A stretch of DNA of 54,536 nt from Chromatiales bacterium (GCA_028278145.1 JANQEV010000117.1:1-54536); one strand, 5' to 3'. Numbered from the stretch's first letter, positions 34,829 through 45,055 are shown. Program-made: numbers and translations. The notes: generated from the letters alone by a model not told the origin.

Positions 34829-36210
34829 GGTGAATCATTTTCATGCTGGCTTGTTAGCATATCCAGCATCGCACGTGCCTTATCAAATGTTTCCTGGTAT
34901 TCAGATTCCATCTTTGAATCTGCAACAATACCACCTCCGGCTGAGAAGTTTATCTGTCCATTTTGGTGCACCATAGTACGTATAGCTATATTGGAATCCA
35001 TATTTCCATCAAATCCAATATAGCCAATACTGCCACAGTATATGCCACGCGCGTTATGCTCAAGTTCCTCAATTATCTCCATAGCCCGGTATTTTGGTGC
35101 ACCAGTTATTGAACCTCCTGGAAAGCAATCGGACAACAAATCAAATGCATCCCTGCCCGCCGCTAGAGTTCCGGTAACCCTGCTTACCAGATGATGCACC
35201 GTAGCAAAGCTCTCAACTTCGAATAGGTTTGGGACCTGAATACTTCCTGGCTTACAACTTTTTCCCAGGTCATTGCGCAGCAGATCAACAATCATCAGGT
35301 TTTCTGCACGATCCTTTTCGCTTCTCTCCAGTTCATCCCTTAACCTGTTATCTTCCTGCTGATTGACGGAACGTGGCCTAGTACCTTTGATCGGCTTGGT
35401 CTCCACCAGGCCTTTAACTGAACTGAGAAAGCGTTCTGGAGAACAACTGAGTATCTGTCCGTATGGAGTGTTTATATAGGCCCCAAATGGCGATGGATTG
35501 AGTTTACGCAGTTTCCTATAGGCATACCAAGGATCACCCTGACAGCTGGCAGAAAACCTCTGTGCAAAATTGGCCTGGTAACAGTCACCTTCATGGATGT
35601 AGTTTCTGATTATTTCAAATGCGGCAGCATACTGCTGTAGTGACAAATTAGATTGGATTTCACCAGTAAGCTCGAATGATTTTTCCTCAGGCTCCTCATA
35701 AGCTTCAGAAAACAACTCAATCAGTTCATTCCAACGCTGGCTTGATAGCCCTTCACCTTCCAGACCAACCAACCAACTCTGTTTTTCCTTATGATCTACT
35801 ACCAATGCCCAATCATAAATTCCAAAATACATGTCAGGCATACCAGAGATATCTATAGAGATATCAGGAAGACCTGGTAGATAGTTGGCCAAACCATAAC
35901 CAGCATAACCGATTGCACCGCCTATAAACGGGATGTTTATCGGCTGCTGCTTCTTGCCTAGGGCGTGTTTTACCAGACTGAATGGGCTACTGGTAGAGGT
36001 GGCATTACCGTTGGGACTAGAAATCCTGGTTGTACCATTTTGCGTGACGACAGTAGTTCTTGGTTCTGCAGCCAGTACATCATATCTACCCTGATTAGAG
36101 CCTGGCTTGCCACTGTCGAGAAATACTGACCATGGCAAATCCGCTATTGCTGAGAATAGACTCGAACTGTCCTGGTGATAGGGTACGGCTTGCAACTTAG
36201 GCAAACGCAT
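34825..36210 (-). CDS. pabB: aminodeoxychorismate synthase component I
   Basis: PabB converts chorismate to 4-amino-4-deoxychorismate for p-aminobenzoate and folate, using ammonia from PabA. The 461-residue chorismate-binding enzyme has PIKGTRPR, where lysine rather than alanine (PIAGT in anthranilate synthase) marks aminodeoxychorismate synthase. ENLMIVDLLRNDLG and DCFPGGSITGAPK are the other family blocks. Position between the 51-codon ORF and ihfB is not a standard pabB context. Only a short palindrome, CGTCAT/ATGACG (36220-36239), precedes it. Confidence 0.93.
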   Translation of the reverse strand: MRLPKLQAVPYHQDSSSLFSAIADLPWSVFLDSGKPGSNQGRYDVLAAEPRTTVVTQNGTTRISSPNGNATSTSSPFSLVKHALGKKQQPINIPFIGGAIGYAGYGLANYLPGLPDISIDISGMPDMYFGIYDWALVVDHKEKQSWLVGLEGEGLSSQRWNELIELFSEAYEEPEEKSFELTGEIQSNLSLQQYAAAFEIIRNYIHEGDCYQANFAQRFSASCQGDPWYAYRKLRKLNPSPFGAYINTPYGQILSCSPERFLSSVKGLVETKPIKGTRPRSVNQQEDNRLRDELERSEKDRAENLMIVDLLRNDLGKSCKPGSIQVPNLFEVESFATVHHLVSRVTGTLAAGRDAFDLLSDCFPGGSITGAPKYRAMEIIEELEHNARGIYCGSIGYIGFDGNMDSNIAIRTMVHQNGQINFSAGGGIVADSKMESEYQETFDKARAMLDMLTSQHENDSP

Positions 36211-36260
36211 TCAAAGCACCGTCATATTATTACATGACGTTTCTGACGAGTAATAACCAG

Positions 36261-36581
36261 CTATTCTGCAGCCTGGACAGCCTGCTCTTTTTCTTTCAAA
36301 AAGCCGTTATTTACACGCTCACGTAACTCTTTACCAGGCTTGAAATGTGGTACATGCTTTCCAGCAAGAGCCACCGTGGTTCCTGTTTTAGGATTTCTTC
36401 CCTGACGTGGTGGTCGATAGTGAAGAGAAAAGCTACCAAAACCACGAATCTCTATTCTTTCACCAGAGGCCAAAGCCTGGCTCATCTGCTCGAGAATACA
36501 TTTAACTGCAAGTTCAACATCGCGATACGCCAGATGACTTTGCTCTTTTGCGATGACATCAATCAATTCAGATTTTGTCAT
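36261..36581 (-). CDS. ihfB: integration host factor beta subunit
   Basis: IHF-beta pairs with IHF-alpha to bend DNA sharply at specific sites in replication, recombination and transcription. The 106-residue protein has the HU/IHF fold, with [20 protein letters not shown] forming the start of the beta-ribbon arm, including the proline that intercalates (NPKTG). It lies downstream of rpsA in the usual cmk-rpsA-ihfB order, 77 bp after it. The C-terminal extension ([12 protein letters not shown]) is slightly longer than in E. coli. Confidence 0.95.
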   Translation of the reverse strand: MTKSELIDVIAKEQSHLAYRDVELAVKCILEQMSQALASGERIEIRGFGSFSLHYRPPRQGRNPKTGTTVALAGKHVPHFKPGKELRERVNNGFLKEKEQAVQAAE

Positions 36582-36605
36582 TCTTGTTTTTCCCCTTGAT
36601 TATAT

Positions 36606-36633
36606 GGCCGGGGGCCAATTTGACCCCCGGGCC
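36606..36633 (-). terminator. GC-rich hairpin between rpsA and ihfB
   Basis: GGCCGGGGGCC (36606-36616) can pair with the CCCCCGGGCC run (36624-36633), leaving one bulge and a short loop. On the minus strand it is not followed by a T-tract, so it is more likely a partial terminator or mRNA 3'-end protector that lowers ihfB relative to rpsA than a full stop. Confidence 0.55.
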
Positions 36634-36658
36634 TAACCTTCAGCTAAGACAATGCGAC

Positions 36659-38335
36659 TTACTCGCCTTTGTCTACCATTTGCTCCTTCAGTACATCACC
36701 CAGTGTTGCAGTTCCTGTCTTAGATCCGGAAGCGTAGTTCTGAATTGCTGCGGCTTCCTCATCTGCATCTTTGGCCTTAACGGAAAGTGAGATAGTGCGG
36801 TTTTTCCGATCAACACCGAGAAATTTCGCCTCTATTTCTTCTCCTTCCTTCAACATGGTACGTGCATCTTCTACCCTGTCACGTGACAGCTCAGAAGCCC
36901 GCAGGTAGCCCTCAATCCCTTCTGCCAGGGTAATAACGGCACCCTTGGGATCAACTTCCTTCACCACACCAGTGACAACGCTACCTTTGGCATGAGAACC
37001 GACGTAACTTGAGAACGGGTCTTTATCGAGATGCTTAACGCCAAGCGAAATACGCTCACGTTCCGGGTCAACGGACAGTACAACAGTCTCGATTTCCTGA
37101 CCTTTCTTGAAGTTGCGTACAGCCTCTTCTCCAGCTTCATCCCAGGAGATATCAGACAGGTGTACCAAACCATCGATATTTCCTTCCAGACCGATGAAGA
37201 TACCGAAATCGGTAATTGACTTGATGTTACCGACGATATGGTCACCCTTGTTGTGTTTCTCAGCAAAATCATCCCATGGATTTGGCTGACACTGCTTCAT
37301 ACCCAGGGAGATACGGCGACGTTCTTCATCAATGTCCAGTACTACAACCTCTACTTCATCACCCAGCTGTACCAGCTTGGATGGGTGGATGTTCTTGTTG
37401 GTCCAATCCATTTCGGAGACGTGCACCAGACCTTCAACACCCTCTTCGATCTCTACAAAACAACCGTAATCGGCCAGGTTGGTGACCTTTCCGAAGATAC
37501 GGGTGTGCTCGGGATAACGGCGGGCCAGGTTGGACCAAGGATCATCACCCATCTGCTTGAGACCAAGTGAGACACGCTGCTTGTCACGATCAAACTTCAA
37601 GACCTTGACCATGATTTCATCGGCAATCTCTACCACTTCGGAAGGATGCTTGACGCGTTTCCAGGCCATGTCGGTTATGTGCAGCAGACCATCAATACCA
37701 CCCAGGTCAACGAATGCACCATAGTCGGTCAGGTTCTTGACTACACCCTTGACCTCCATACCCTCTTCCAGATTTTCCAACAGGGCTTCACGTTCTGCAC
37801 TGTACTCGGTCTCAACCACGGCACGGCGGGAGACCACCACATTATTGCGGCGACGATCCAGCTTGATTACCTTGAATTCCAGATCCTTACCTTCCAAATA
37901 GGAGGTATCGCGCACCGGACGTACATCTACCAGTGAGCCCGGCAGGAATGCACGAATCTCACCCAGTTCAACGGTAAAACCGCCTTTAACCTTTCCGTTA
38001 ATGCGGCCGGTAACTGTATCCTGAGCCTCAAAGGCCTTATCCAGGAAGGTCCAGGCCTGTTCACGTTTGGCCTTTTCACGGGATAGGCGGGTCGCACCAA
38101 AACCGTCTTCCACGGCATCCAGAGCAACTTCCACCTGGTCACCAACGGCAACTTCAAGTTCACCATTGGCATCAAAAAACTGATTCTTTGGGATTACGCC
38201 TTCGGATTTAAGCCCTGCGTTAACCACCACAGAGTCCGAGGTAATATCCAGTACGGTTCCTATAACGATAGCGCCTGGACGTAGCTGAGTGTTGGCAACA
38301 CTCTCTTCAAATAGTTCTGCAAAACTTTCGGTCAT
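36659..38335 (-). CDS. rpsA: 30S ribosomal protein S1
   Basis: S1 binds mRNA and helps initiation on the 30S subunit. The 558-residue protein contains six S1 (OB-fold) repeats, visible as recurring blocks such as [40 protein letters not shown] and [20 protein letters not shown]. The first two bind the ribosome and the later four bind RNA. It starts [12 protein letters not shown] as in relatives. It lies between cmk and ihfB, the canonical gammaproteobacterial order, with a 103-bp gap after cmk that likely holds its own promoter. Confidence 0.98.
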   Translation of the reverse strand: MTESFAELFEESVANTQLRPGAIVIGTVLDITSDSVVVNAGLKSEGVIPKNQFFDANGELEVAVGDQVEVALDAVEDGFGATRLSREKAKREQAWTFLDKAFEAQDTVTGRINGKVKGGFTVELGEIRAFLPGSLVDVRPVRDTSYLEGKDLEFKVIKLDRRRNNVVVSRRAVVETEYSAEREALLENLEEGMEVKGVVKNLTDYGAFVDLGGIDGLLHITDMAWKRVKHPSEVVEIADEIMVKVLKFDRDKQRVSLGLKQMGDDPWSNLARRYPEHTRIFGKVTNLADYGCFVEIEEGVEGLVHVSEMDWTNKNIHPSKLVQLGDEVEVVVLDIDEERRRISLGMKQCQPNPWDDFAEKHNKGDHIVGNIKSITDFGIFIGLEGNIDGLVHLSDISWDEAGEEAVRNFKKGQEIETVVLSVDPERERISLGVKHLDKDPFSSYVGSHAKGSVVTGVVKEVDPKGAVITLAEGIEGYLRASELSRDRVEDARTMLKEGEEIEAKFLGVDRKNRTISLSVKAKDADEEAAAIQNYASGSKTGTATLGDVLKEQMVDKGE

Positions 38336-38438
38336 GAGTTGAAATTCCTAGAAATGGTCGCAGATATCGCCATGCCACATGAGTAACTGACGGTAAAAGT
38401 TAAAATTAAGCCCACCGTAGTAGCTACAGTTGGACCAC

Positions 38439-39107
38439 CTAGAGGTCCAGATCTGGGAATGTGCTGCGCACCTTTGCCAAGACCTGTTCCAGCACCTCAT
38501 CAATAGACAGTGATGTTGACTCCACCTCTAGCGCTGCGACCGGCGCCACGAGTGGGGCAACGTCACGGTTCTGATCCCGCTCATCACGTTCACGTATATC
38601 CCTGACAAGATCGCGTAAACTAACACTTATTCCTTTTTCTTTCAACTGGTTATACCGACGATTAGCCCTCTCTTCAGCACTTGCGGTTAGAAACACCTTC
38701 ACATCGGCTTGCGGGAATACCACGCTACCCATATCCCTTCCATCCGCAACCAGCCCCGGCTCTCTGGCAAACGACCTCTGCCACTCCAGCAGTGCTGCCC
38801 TTACCTCAGGCACAGCAGCTACCTTAGAGGCGGCATTACCTGCCTTTTCAGTCCGTATGGACCTGCTAACCTCTTCACCATTAAGAAACACCTCTTCACC
38901 TCTGAAGGCAACATCCATATTTCGTGCAATTTCGCATAATTTATCGACCTGATCGAAGCCTATCCCTGATTTTCCTGCAGAATAACCCACAAGTCGATAG
39001 AGTGCACCGCTGTCTAGAATCTCCCAGCCAAGCCGTTCCGCCAGCAGACTGGCAATAGTGCCTTTACCGGATCCGCTGGGTCCATCTATGGTAATTACCG
39101 GAATCAC
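38439..39107 (-). CDS. cmk: cytidylate kinase
   Basis: Cmk phosphorylates CMP and dCMP. The 222-residue P-loop kinase has GPSGSGKGTIASLLAERL (Walker A at ~10-17), the substrate-binding LDSGALYRLV, the DGRDMGSVVFPQADVKVFLT block and RRYNQLKEKG, typical of the family. The start ATG at 39107 lies 3 nt after the stop of aroA, so the two are cotranscribed. It is followed by rpsA. Confidence 0.96.
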   Translation of the reverse strand: MIPVITIDGPSGSGKGTIASLLAERLGWEILDSGALYRLVGYSAGKSGIGFDQVDKLCEIARNMDVAFRGEEVFLNGEEVSRSIRTEKAGNAASKVAAVPEVRAALLEWQRSFAREPGLVADGRDMGSVVFPQADVKVFLTASAEERANRRYNQLKEKGISVSLRDLVRDIRERDERDQNRDVAPLVAPVAALEVESTSLSIDEVLEQVLAKVRSTFPDLDL

Positions 39108-39110
39108 TGC

Positions 39111-40436
39111 TTACTCCTCATCCATTGCAGTTATATTGAGACCAACACTGGATGCCAGAGAATCGAAACCCGGAAACGATGTATCCACGTTGCGGCAGTC
39201 ATTGATTTTGATTGCCCCATCGGCCCTCAACGCCGCCATGGCAAATGACATGGCGATACGATGATCCCCGTGACTCTCCACCTCACCACCGCTCAGCTGT
39301 CCACCCTGGATACGGATACCATCCTCTGTTGCCTGGGCATCGATGCCTAAAACCAGCAACCCATCTGCCATCACCTGGATGCGGTCACTCTCCTTGACCC
39401 GTAACTCCTCGGCACCGGTGAGAACCGTCTCTCCTTCTGCACAGGCCGCAGCAATAAATATGGACGGAAACTCATCGATGGCCAGTGGGACCTGGTCTTC
39501 AGGTATCCTGATGCCATTAAGCTTGGTAGATCTGACCCGCAGGTCTGCCACCGGCTCTCCACCCACATCCCTCTGGTTGTTCACCTCGATGTCAGCCCCC
39601 ATCAAGCGCAGAATATTGATTACACCATCCCTGGTTGGATTCATTCCCACATGTTCCAACACCAGATCAGAGTCAGGTGCAATGGTTGCCCCCACCAGGA
39701 AAAATGCTGCAGATGATATATCGGCGGGAACATCAATATCACATGCGGTAAGTTTCCCACCACCACTCAAGCTTATACGGCTCCCATCACGCTTTACCTG
39801 GTAACCAAATCCATTCAACATCCGTTCTGTATGATCTCTGGTAGGTGCCGGCTCGGTAACACTGGTCTCCCCATCTGCATACAGGCCTGCTAGCAGCAAT
39901 GATGACTTGACCTGGGCACTTGCCACCGGCATGGGGTAATCAATACCTTTTAGTTGGATACCGCCTTTAATCTTTAGTGGTGCAGTACCATCTTCATTCG
40001 CCTGAATCTGTGCTCCCATCTGGGCCAGAGGTCCGGTAACCCGGCGCATTGGGCGGCTGGATAGTGAGCTATCCCCTACCAGGGTGGAATCAAACTCCTG
40101 ACCAGCCAACAGGCCTGAAAGCAGCCGCATCGAAGTACCTGAGTTACCAAGATCCAGGTCTGACTCTGGTGCTCTCAGACCATGCATCCCAACACCATGG
40201 ATAACAACAGTTCCATTCTCAGGACCATCTATTTTGACCCCCATATTGCGGAAGGCCTGTAAGGTGGCAAGACTATCCTCCCCTTCCAGGAAACCACTTA
40301 CATGGGTAACACCCTCAGCCAGTGAACCCAGCATTATGGAACGATGAGAGATGGATTTATCGCCGGGGACCCGGATACTACCGGTTAATTGTCCGCCTGG
40401 CTGGACAGAAAAGGTCAGATTACTGGATGAACTCAA
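39111..40436 (-). CDS. aroA: 3-phosphoshikimate 1-carboxyvinyltransferase (EPSP synthase), class II type
   Basis: AroA makes EPSP from shikimate-3-phosphate and PEP, the sixth shikimate step. The 441-residue protein carries the motif set of class II enzymes: GDKSISHRS, SAQVKSS, TRDHTE (R-x-H-x-E) and NPTR (MNPTRDG). E. coli AroA is class I and lacks this set. Around the phosphoenolpyruvate pocket it reads LGNSGTSMRLL, with Gly where the glyphosate-resistant CP4 enzyme has Ala, so resistance cannot be assumed. It heads aroA-cmk-rpsA-ihfB. tyrA, usually adjacent, is separated by two membrane genes. Confidence 0.95.
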   Translation of the reverse strand: MSSSSNLTFSVQPGGQLTGSIRVPGDKSISHRSIMLGSLAEGVTHVSGFLEGEDSLATLQAFRNMGVKIDGPENGTVVIHGVGMHGLRAPESDLDLGNSGTSMRLLSGLLAGQEFDSTLVGDSSLSSRPMRRVTGPLAQMGAQIQANEDGTAPLKIKGGIQLKGIDYPMPVASAQVKSSLLLAGLYADGETSVTEPAPTRDHTERMLNGFGYQVKRDGSRISLSGGGKLTACDIDVPADISSAAFFLVGATIAPDSDLVLEHVGMNPTRDGVINILRLMGADIEVNNQRDVGGEPVADLRVRSTKLNGIRIPEDQVPLAIDEFPSIFIAAACAEGETVLTGAEELRVKESDRIQVMADGLLVLGIDAQATEDGIRIQGGQLSGGEVESHGDHRIAMSFAMAALRADGAIKINDCRNVDTSFPGFDSLASSVGLNITAMDEE

Positions 40437-40696
40437 CTCTTGGCTCCAGTCAGAAACAGATATTTGTTTGTGTGTTTGTGTAAGAAACGCAGCAGCTTAA
40501 CCGTTCCACCTAAATATGTAAACCTGATTCTCTGTTAAAACAAACAGTTAGTGGGCTTTTTGGCGCAACGGTTTTAACCAGATTTCTACCTGAACAAATA
40601 TGAAGCAGGAGAATACAGTTTTATTGCTATTAATCATCCACAGAACCAGATTCTAGGCGTATAATCCTGCAGATTCTTGATGCAGGCCTTCAAACA

Positions 40697-40972
40697 ATGA
40701 TGATGAATACCATAGCCCAGATAGTCGCAGCTATCGTTCTTGCCACAATGTTCTACATCTACTGGCGCCTGATCGTAGGGCCGGTTAAGACCAACGAGTG
40801 GAAATCATTCTGGGCCTTAATGATCATGGGATTCTTTGCCGCACTGGTTGGCGGCTTTGTCTACCTGATTGCATCACTGGTAACCAACGAACATGTAGAC
40901 GCCGGCGTGATCATGGCTATGATCGCCGGTCTGAGCTGTATTCTGGTACTGTTCCAGGCCATTAAGAGATAA
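40697..40972 (+). CDS. small uncharacterised membrane protein (three predicted helices)
   Basis: A 91-residue protein with hydrophobic spans at about residues 5-25, 38-60 and 68-88 and a basic end (FQAIKR). It resembles no family I can name. Three ATG codons in tandem open the frame (40697, 40700; a third follows an AAT), and the ribosome site is poor, so the exact start is open. It is the only plus-strand gene between lexA and the methylthioadenosine genes, divergent from aroA and convergent with the PqiA-like gene. Its codon use looks like its neighbours. Confidence 0.65.
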   Translation: MMMNTIAQIVAAIVLATMFYIYWRLIVGPVKTNEWKSFWALMIMGFFAALVGGFVYLIASLVTNEHVDAGVIMAMIAGLSCILVLFQAIKR

Positions 40973-41035
40973 TGCGTCAGCTTACCGTCCAACACATATT
41001 CAGAACCCTGTTATCTGAATTGCTAGTGATTATCG

Positions 41036-41875
41036 CTAGGAACTGGTCTGGCTGTTTTCGATATTCAGGCGGCGACCGATAATAGTGGTACCAAGTAGCG
41101 ACAACACCACATAGCCGGCAAAGAAACAGAGTCCAACCTGAACCTCGGCCTGGGTCAGCCCCTCCTGCTCATTGGCAAAAAACACCACCAGAATGGCAAC
41201 CACAAACACATCGGTCATGGACCACTTGCCGATATTTCTGCTCCAGTTCAGCCCCTTCACACTCAACTCATGATCACGGGCAAACATAGTAGCCGCAACC
41301 AGCAAGGTCTTGGTTATGGGAATAAACACACTGAACATGAAAAGCAGCAAGGCCAACCACCAGTTTCCTGCATGCCAGAGTCCAACAATAGTGGAAACTA
41401 TACCCTTGGACTGAAACTGAAATACCGTCTCACCAATAACCGGAATATCCTGCTGGGCGCTTACAGTTAATATTGGCGTAACCAGACCAATCACCAAAGC
41501 AATGACCGACACTCCAAGCATGGCATAGGCCATGTCACACCAGTCTGACCGGTACGCATATGCCAGACCTATGGCAGGAAATATCAGTACAAAGAACACA
41601 CCAGTCAGCAACCATGCCGAATCACCATAGGCCTGCTGCAGCTGCTTAAGCTTGAGCAACTCCTGCATTTCATCGGAATAACCTGTATAGGCACCTAGAC
41701 TCAACCACTCTAGTAGAAGCTGCCCGGTAGTCTCTAGTTTGGAATCAGTATCCAGACGCTGGATAATACTATTGGTCGTATCATCATATGCAACGGCCTG
41801 CTCCCAGGCCTTCCATCCGCAGAACAGAAGGCCGCAAATCGATACCAACAGGAGCAATAGGGTTAGCTGTTTCAT
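41036..41875 (-). CDS. PqiA-family membrane protein
   Basis: A 279-residue inner-membrane protein of the paraquat-inducible protein A family: FMFSVFIPITKTLLVAATMF and NIGKWSMTDVFVVAILVVFF are family hallmarks. PqiA-type proteins work with MCE (PqiB-like) proteins in lipid movement between the membranes in E. coli. This copy has a single PqiA unit (E. coli PqiA has two) and no MCE gene beside it. The N-terminal helix is followed by a ~70-residue periplasmic segment. It reads with tyrA, 64 bp downstream of it, so it may be transcribed at the end of the amino-acid operon. Confidence 0.82.
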   Translation of the reverse strand: MKQLTLLLLLVSICGLLFCGWKAWEQAVAYDDTTNSIIQRLDTDSKLETTGQLLLEWLSLGAYTGYSDEMQELLKLKQLQQAYGDSAWLLTGVFFVLIFPAIGLAYAYRSDWCDMAYAMLGVSVIALVIGLVTPILTVSAQQDIPVIGETVFQFQSKGIVSTIVGLWHAGNWWLALLLFMFSVFIPITKTLLVAATMFARDHELSVKGLNWSRNIGKWSMTDVFVVAILVVFFANEQEGLTQAEVQVGLCFFAGYVVLSLLGTTIIGRRLNIENSQTSS

Positions 41876-41939
41876 CAGATTACGAATAGTAAAGATAGTA
41901 TGGCTGGATACCAGGGCAGTCGTTTACCGCAGTCATCTA

Positions 41940-42821
41940 CTACTCTGGAGATTCCAGAATGCCGTCTATGTAGCGGTCTCGTGAATCCTTGGCCCGCTCG
42001 AAGATCTCCAACAGGTGATCACCATCACCACGGCTTATGGTATCGGCCAGGTCCGCCATGTCATGGCTGTAACTCTTCATAATAGAACTCAGGGCCTTGC
42101 GGTTGGCAATACATATATCACGCCACATGACCGGACTGGAGGATGCAATACGGGTAAAGTCGCGAAAACCGCCTGCAGCATAACGAAAGATCTCATCGTT
42201 CTCTTTCATGCGCGCCAGTGAATCCACCAGGGCAAAGGCCAACATGTGGGGAAGGTGTGATGTAGCCGCCAGGACTTCATCATGATGCTGTACCGACATG
42301 CAGGTGACATCACTGCCACATATCTCCCACATGTCCGTAACCTTCTGCAACGCTTCACTGGAGGTGTTCTCAGTTGGAGTCAGAATAATCCTTCTGTTCT
42401 GATACAGTTCGGCAAACGATGCCTCTACCCCACTGTTCTCAGTACCGGCAATAGGATGTCCAGGGACAAAACCTGGCAGATCTTCACCAAAAACTGCCTG
42501 GCAATCATCGACCACACTGCCCTTGGCACTACCACCATCAGTAATAATCGCCCCGTCCATAAGATGCTCTTTCATGTCCGCAAAGGTCTGTCGCATGGCA
42601 CCCAGAGGTACGGCCAAAAACACCATATCGGCACCTTCCACAGCAGCACCGGCATCATGGGTATAGCTGTCTATTACTCCAAGCTGCAGGGCCTGCTCCA
42701 GATTCTCTTTACCCCTGCCACAGCCAACTACTTCGCCCACTTCACCCGCCTCGCGCAGCGCACGGGCCAACGATCCTCCGATCAGACCAACACCAATGAT
42801 AGCAAGTCGTTTAATCAGCAT
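41940..42821 (-). CDS. tyrA: prephenate (or arogenate) dehydrogenase
   Basis: TyrA oxidatively decarboxylates prephenate in tyrosine synthesis. The 293-residue protein has the NAD(P) fold IGVGLIGGSLARALRE at its start, the catalytic segment GHPIAGTENSGVEA and the downstream HDEVLAATSHLPHMLAFALV. There is no chorismate mutase or ACT domain, so it is the monofunctional type. Whether it prefers prephenate or arogenate cannot be told. Its ATG shares one base with the hisC stop (TGATG), showing translational coupling in the serC-serA-pheA-hisC-tyrA series. Confidence 0.93.
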   Translation of the reverse strand: MLIKRLAIIGVGLIGGSLARALREAGEVGEVVGCGRGKENLEQALQLGVIDSYTHDAGAAVEGADMVFLAVPLGAMRQTFADMKEHLMDGAIITDGGSAKGSVVDDCQAVFGEDLPGFVPGHPIAGTENSGVEASFAELYQNRRIILTPTENTSSEALQKVTDMWEICGSDVTCMSVQHHDEVLAATSHLPHMLAFALVDSLARMKENDEIFRYAAGGFRDFTRIASSSPVMWRDICIANRKALSSIMKSYSHDMADLADTISRGDGDHLLEIFERAKDSRDRYIDGILESPE

Positions 42822-43930
42822 CAGTCCAACACCCTTTTCATTGCTGTCAGCAGTCTGGCATTCTCTTCTGGCAGTCCAATGGAGACACGCAGGTGATTTG
42901 GCAGTCCGTAGTTAGCCACCGGACGCACTATACAACCCTCACGTAACAGCGCCTGATCCACTTCTGGACCTGACCTGCCAACATCAACCGTTATAAAGTT
43001 GCCTACCGAAGGAATAAACTCCAGCCCCATATCTTTGAATCCAGTTTCTAGTTGCAACATGCCGGCACTATTCACCTCTACCGCACGTTGGATAAAATCA
43101 TCATCACCCAGTGCAGCCTTCGCTGCTGCCAACGCCATAGAATTAACATTGAATGGCTGACGTACCCGATTCAGGAGATCGGCAATATCCGGGTGCGATA
43201 GCCCGTATCCCACACGCAGACTGGCCAGGCCATAGGCCTTGGAGAAGGTACGGGTAACAATCATATTGGGAAAATCCTGCAACCAGGTGGAGGCATCAGG
43301 ATAATCCTTTTCCGCTACATATTCGATGTAGGCCTCGTCTACTACCACGATACAATCAGATGGGACTGCGCTAATAAATGTACGTAGTTCTGTGGAGCCG
43401 AGCCAGTTGCCAGTGGGATTATTAGGGTTGGCAATCCAGATCACACCAGTTTTATCACTGATCATTTCCGACATTGCGTTCAGATCGTGTCCGTAGTCCC
43501 TGGCTGGCGCTATTTTAAGATCCGCCCCTACCGCCTGGCTGCTGATGGGATAAACCGCAAAGGCATGCTGGGAGAAAAGCGACTCTATACCAGGCCCCAG
43601 GAATACCCGTGCAATCATATCCAGCACATCATTCGAGCCGTTACCCAGAGTTATACAGTCAGCATCAACACCATGTTTCTCAGCCAGCGCAGAACGTAGT
43701 TCAAAACCACCACCATCCGGGTAACGGGCAATCTCACCCAATTCGCCATTAATGGCAGAGATAGCCTTGGGGCTGCAACCCAGGGGATTTTCATTCGATG
43801 CCAGTTTCACCGAGTCGCTTATACCCAGTTCACGCTCCAGCTCTGATACCGGTTTGCCTGGGACGTATGGATTCAGATTTGCCACACCAGGGGCGGCCAA
43901 CTGTACAAATTTATTATCCTGTTTACTCAT
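42821..43930 (-). CDS. hisC: histidinol-phosphate / aromatic aminotransferase
   Basis: A 369-residue class I/II aminotransferase with a pyridoxal-phosphate lysine in RTFSKAYGLASLRVGYG and IWIANPNNPTGNWLG for cofactor binding. It resembles HisC, but in this cluster (between pheA and tyrA) it may well transaminate prephenate or aromatic keto acids as well as histidinol phosphate, as proposed for relatives in the same position. It is 19 bp after pheA and overlaps tyrA. Confidence 0.92.
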   Translation of the reverse strand: MSKQDNKFVQLAAPGVANLNPYVPGKPVSELERELGISDSVKLASNENPLGCSPKAISAINGELGEIARYPDGGGFELRSALAEKHGVDADCITLGNGSNDVLDMIARVFLGPGIESLFSQHAFAVYPISSQAVGADLKIAPARDYGHDLNAMSEMISDKTGVIWIANPNNPTGNWLGSTELRTFISAVPSDCIVVVDEAYIEYVAEKDYPDASTWLQDFPNMIVTRTFSKAYGLASLRVGYGLSHPDIADLLNRVRQPFNVNSMALAAAKAALGDDDFIQRAVEVNSAGMLQLETGFKDMGLEFIPSVGNFITVDVGRSGPEVDQALLREGCIVRPVANYGLPNHLRVSIGLPEENARLLTAMKRVLD

Positions 43931-43949
43931 CTGTTATTTGTTACTGATT

Positions 43950-45035
43950 TTACAGTACCGCAACGGGATAAGAACCAAGCACCTTGAACAGACTGGCATC
44001 CGCGCGCAGCTCTTCCATGGCCTTTGCTACATCAGGTTCATCCTTATGTCCGAGTATGTCTATGAAGAACACATAGTCCCAGGTGCCGCGTCTTGAGGGC
44101 CTGGATTCAATCCTGGTCATACTGATGTTGTGCTCAGCCAGTGGCCGTAACAGAGTATTCAGACTACCTGCCACATTGCGCGCCGACAGCAACAAGGTGG
44201 TCTTGTCATTACCACTCAGGGCTACGCTCTGACGACCTATCACCAGAAACCTGGTGGTGTTATCCGGTTCATCTTCGATGCTCTCTTCCAGGAGATCCAA
44301 ACCATATATCTCTGCAGCCATCTCGCCGGCAATAGCCGCCGAACTGGGATCATTTGCCGCCTGCCGTGCTGCCTCTGCATTACTTCCAACAGATTGCTGC
44401 TCAGCATGATGCAGATTTCTATCCAACCATAGACGGCATTGTGCCAATGATTGCTGATGGGAATACACTTTGGTTATCGCAGACAGATCTTTCTCTGTAC
44501 CCATCAGATGATGATGGATACGCAGGGTAACTTCACCACATATCTGCAGCCCGGAATTAATAAACATATCCAGGGTGTGACTGATCATACCCTCAGTGGA
44601 GTTCTCCACTGGAACCACGCCATAATGACAGGCACCTGACTCTACATCCCGGAAGATATCTGGGATGGAACCCATGGCAACAGTTTCCACAGAATGCCCG
44701 AAATGCTTCAGTGCTGCAGATTGGGTAAAGGTACCCTCAGGACCCAGGAATGCAATACGCAGTGGTTGCTCCAGGGCCAGGCATGCTGACATGATCTCAC
44801 GAAACAGACGAGTCATATCCTCATCATCTACCGGTCCCGAGTTACGCTCCTTGACCGATGCCAATACCTGGGCTTCCCGTTCCGGGCGGTAAAAGAATGC
44901 ATCCTTATCTTCGGCCCGTTTTACCCGAGCCACCTCCTGTGCGGCTTCTGCACGCTGATTGATCAGATCCTGTATCTGCAGGTCCAGAGCGTCTATGCGC
45001 TCACGTATCTGTTTCAGATTGTCGTTATCACTCAT
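43950..45035 (-). CDS. pheA: bifunctional chorismate mutase / prephenate dehydratase
   Basis: PheA turns chorismate into prephenate and then phenylpyruvate. The 361-residue protein has an N-terminal AroQ chorismate mutase domain (residues ~5-90, RIDALDLQIQDLINQRAEAA), a prephenate dehydratase domain (GPEGTFTQSAALKHFG; TTRFLVIGRQ) and a C-terminal ACT domain with the ESRP motif (MTRIESRPSRRGTWDY), where phenylalanine inhibits in relatives. It lies 20 bp after serA and 19 bp before hisC. Confidence 0.96.
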   Translation of the reverse strand: MSDNDNLKQIRERIDALDLQIQDLINQRAEAAQEVARVKRAEDKDAFFYRPEREAQVLASVKERNSGPVDDEDMTRLFREIMSACLALEQPLRIAFLGPEGTFTQSAALKHFGHSVETVAMGSIPDIFRDVESGACHYGVVPVENSTEGMISHTLDMFINSGLQICGEVTLRIHHHLMGTEKDLSAITKVYSHQQSLAQCRLWLDRNLHHAEQQSVGSNAEAARQAANDPSSAAIAGEMAAEIYGLDLLEESIEDEPDNTTRFLVIGRQSVALSGNDKTTLLLSARNVAGSLNTLLRPLAEHNISMTRIESRPSRRGTWDYVFFIDILGHKDEPDVAKAMEELRADASLFKVLGSYPVAVL

Positions 45036-45055
45036 GGTTGGTGGAGTCCGCTATG

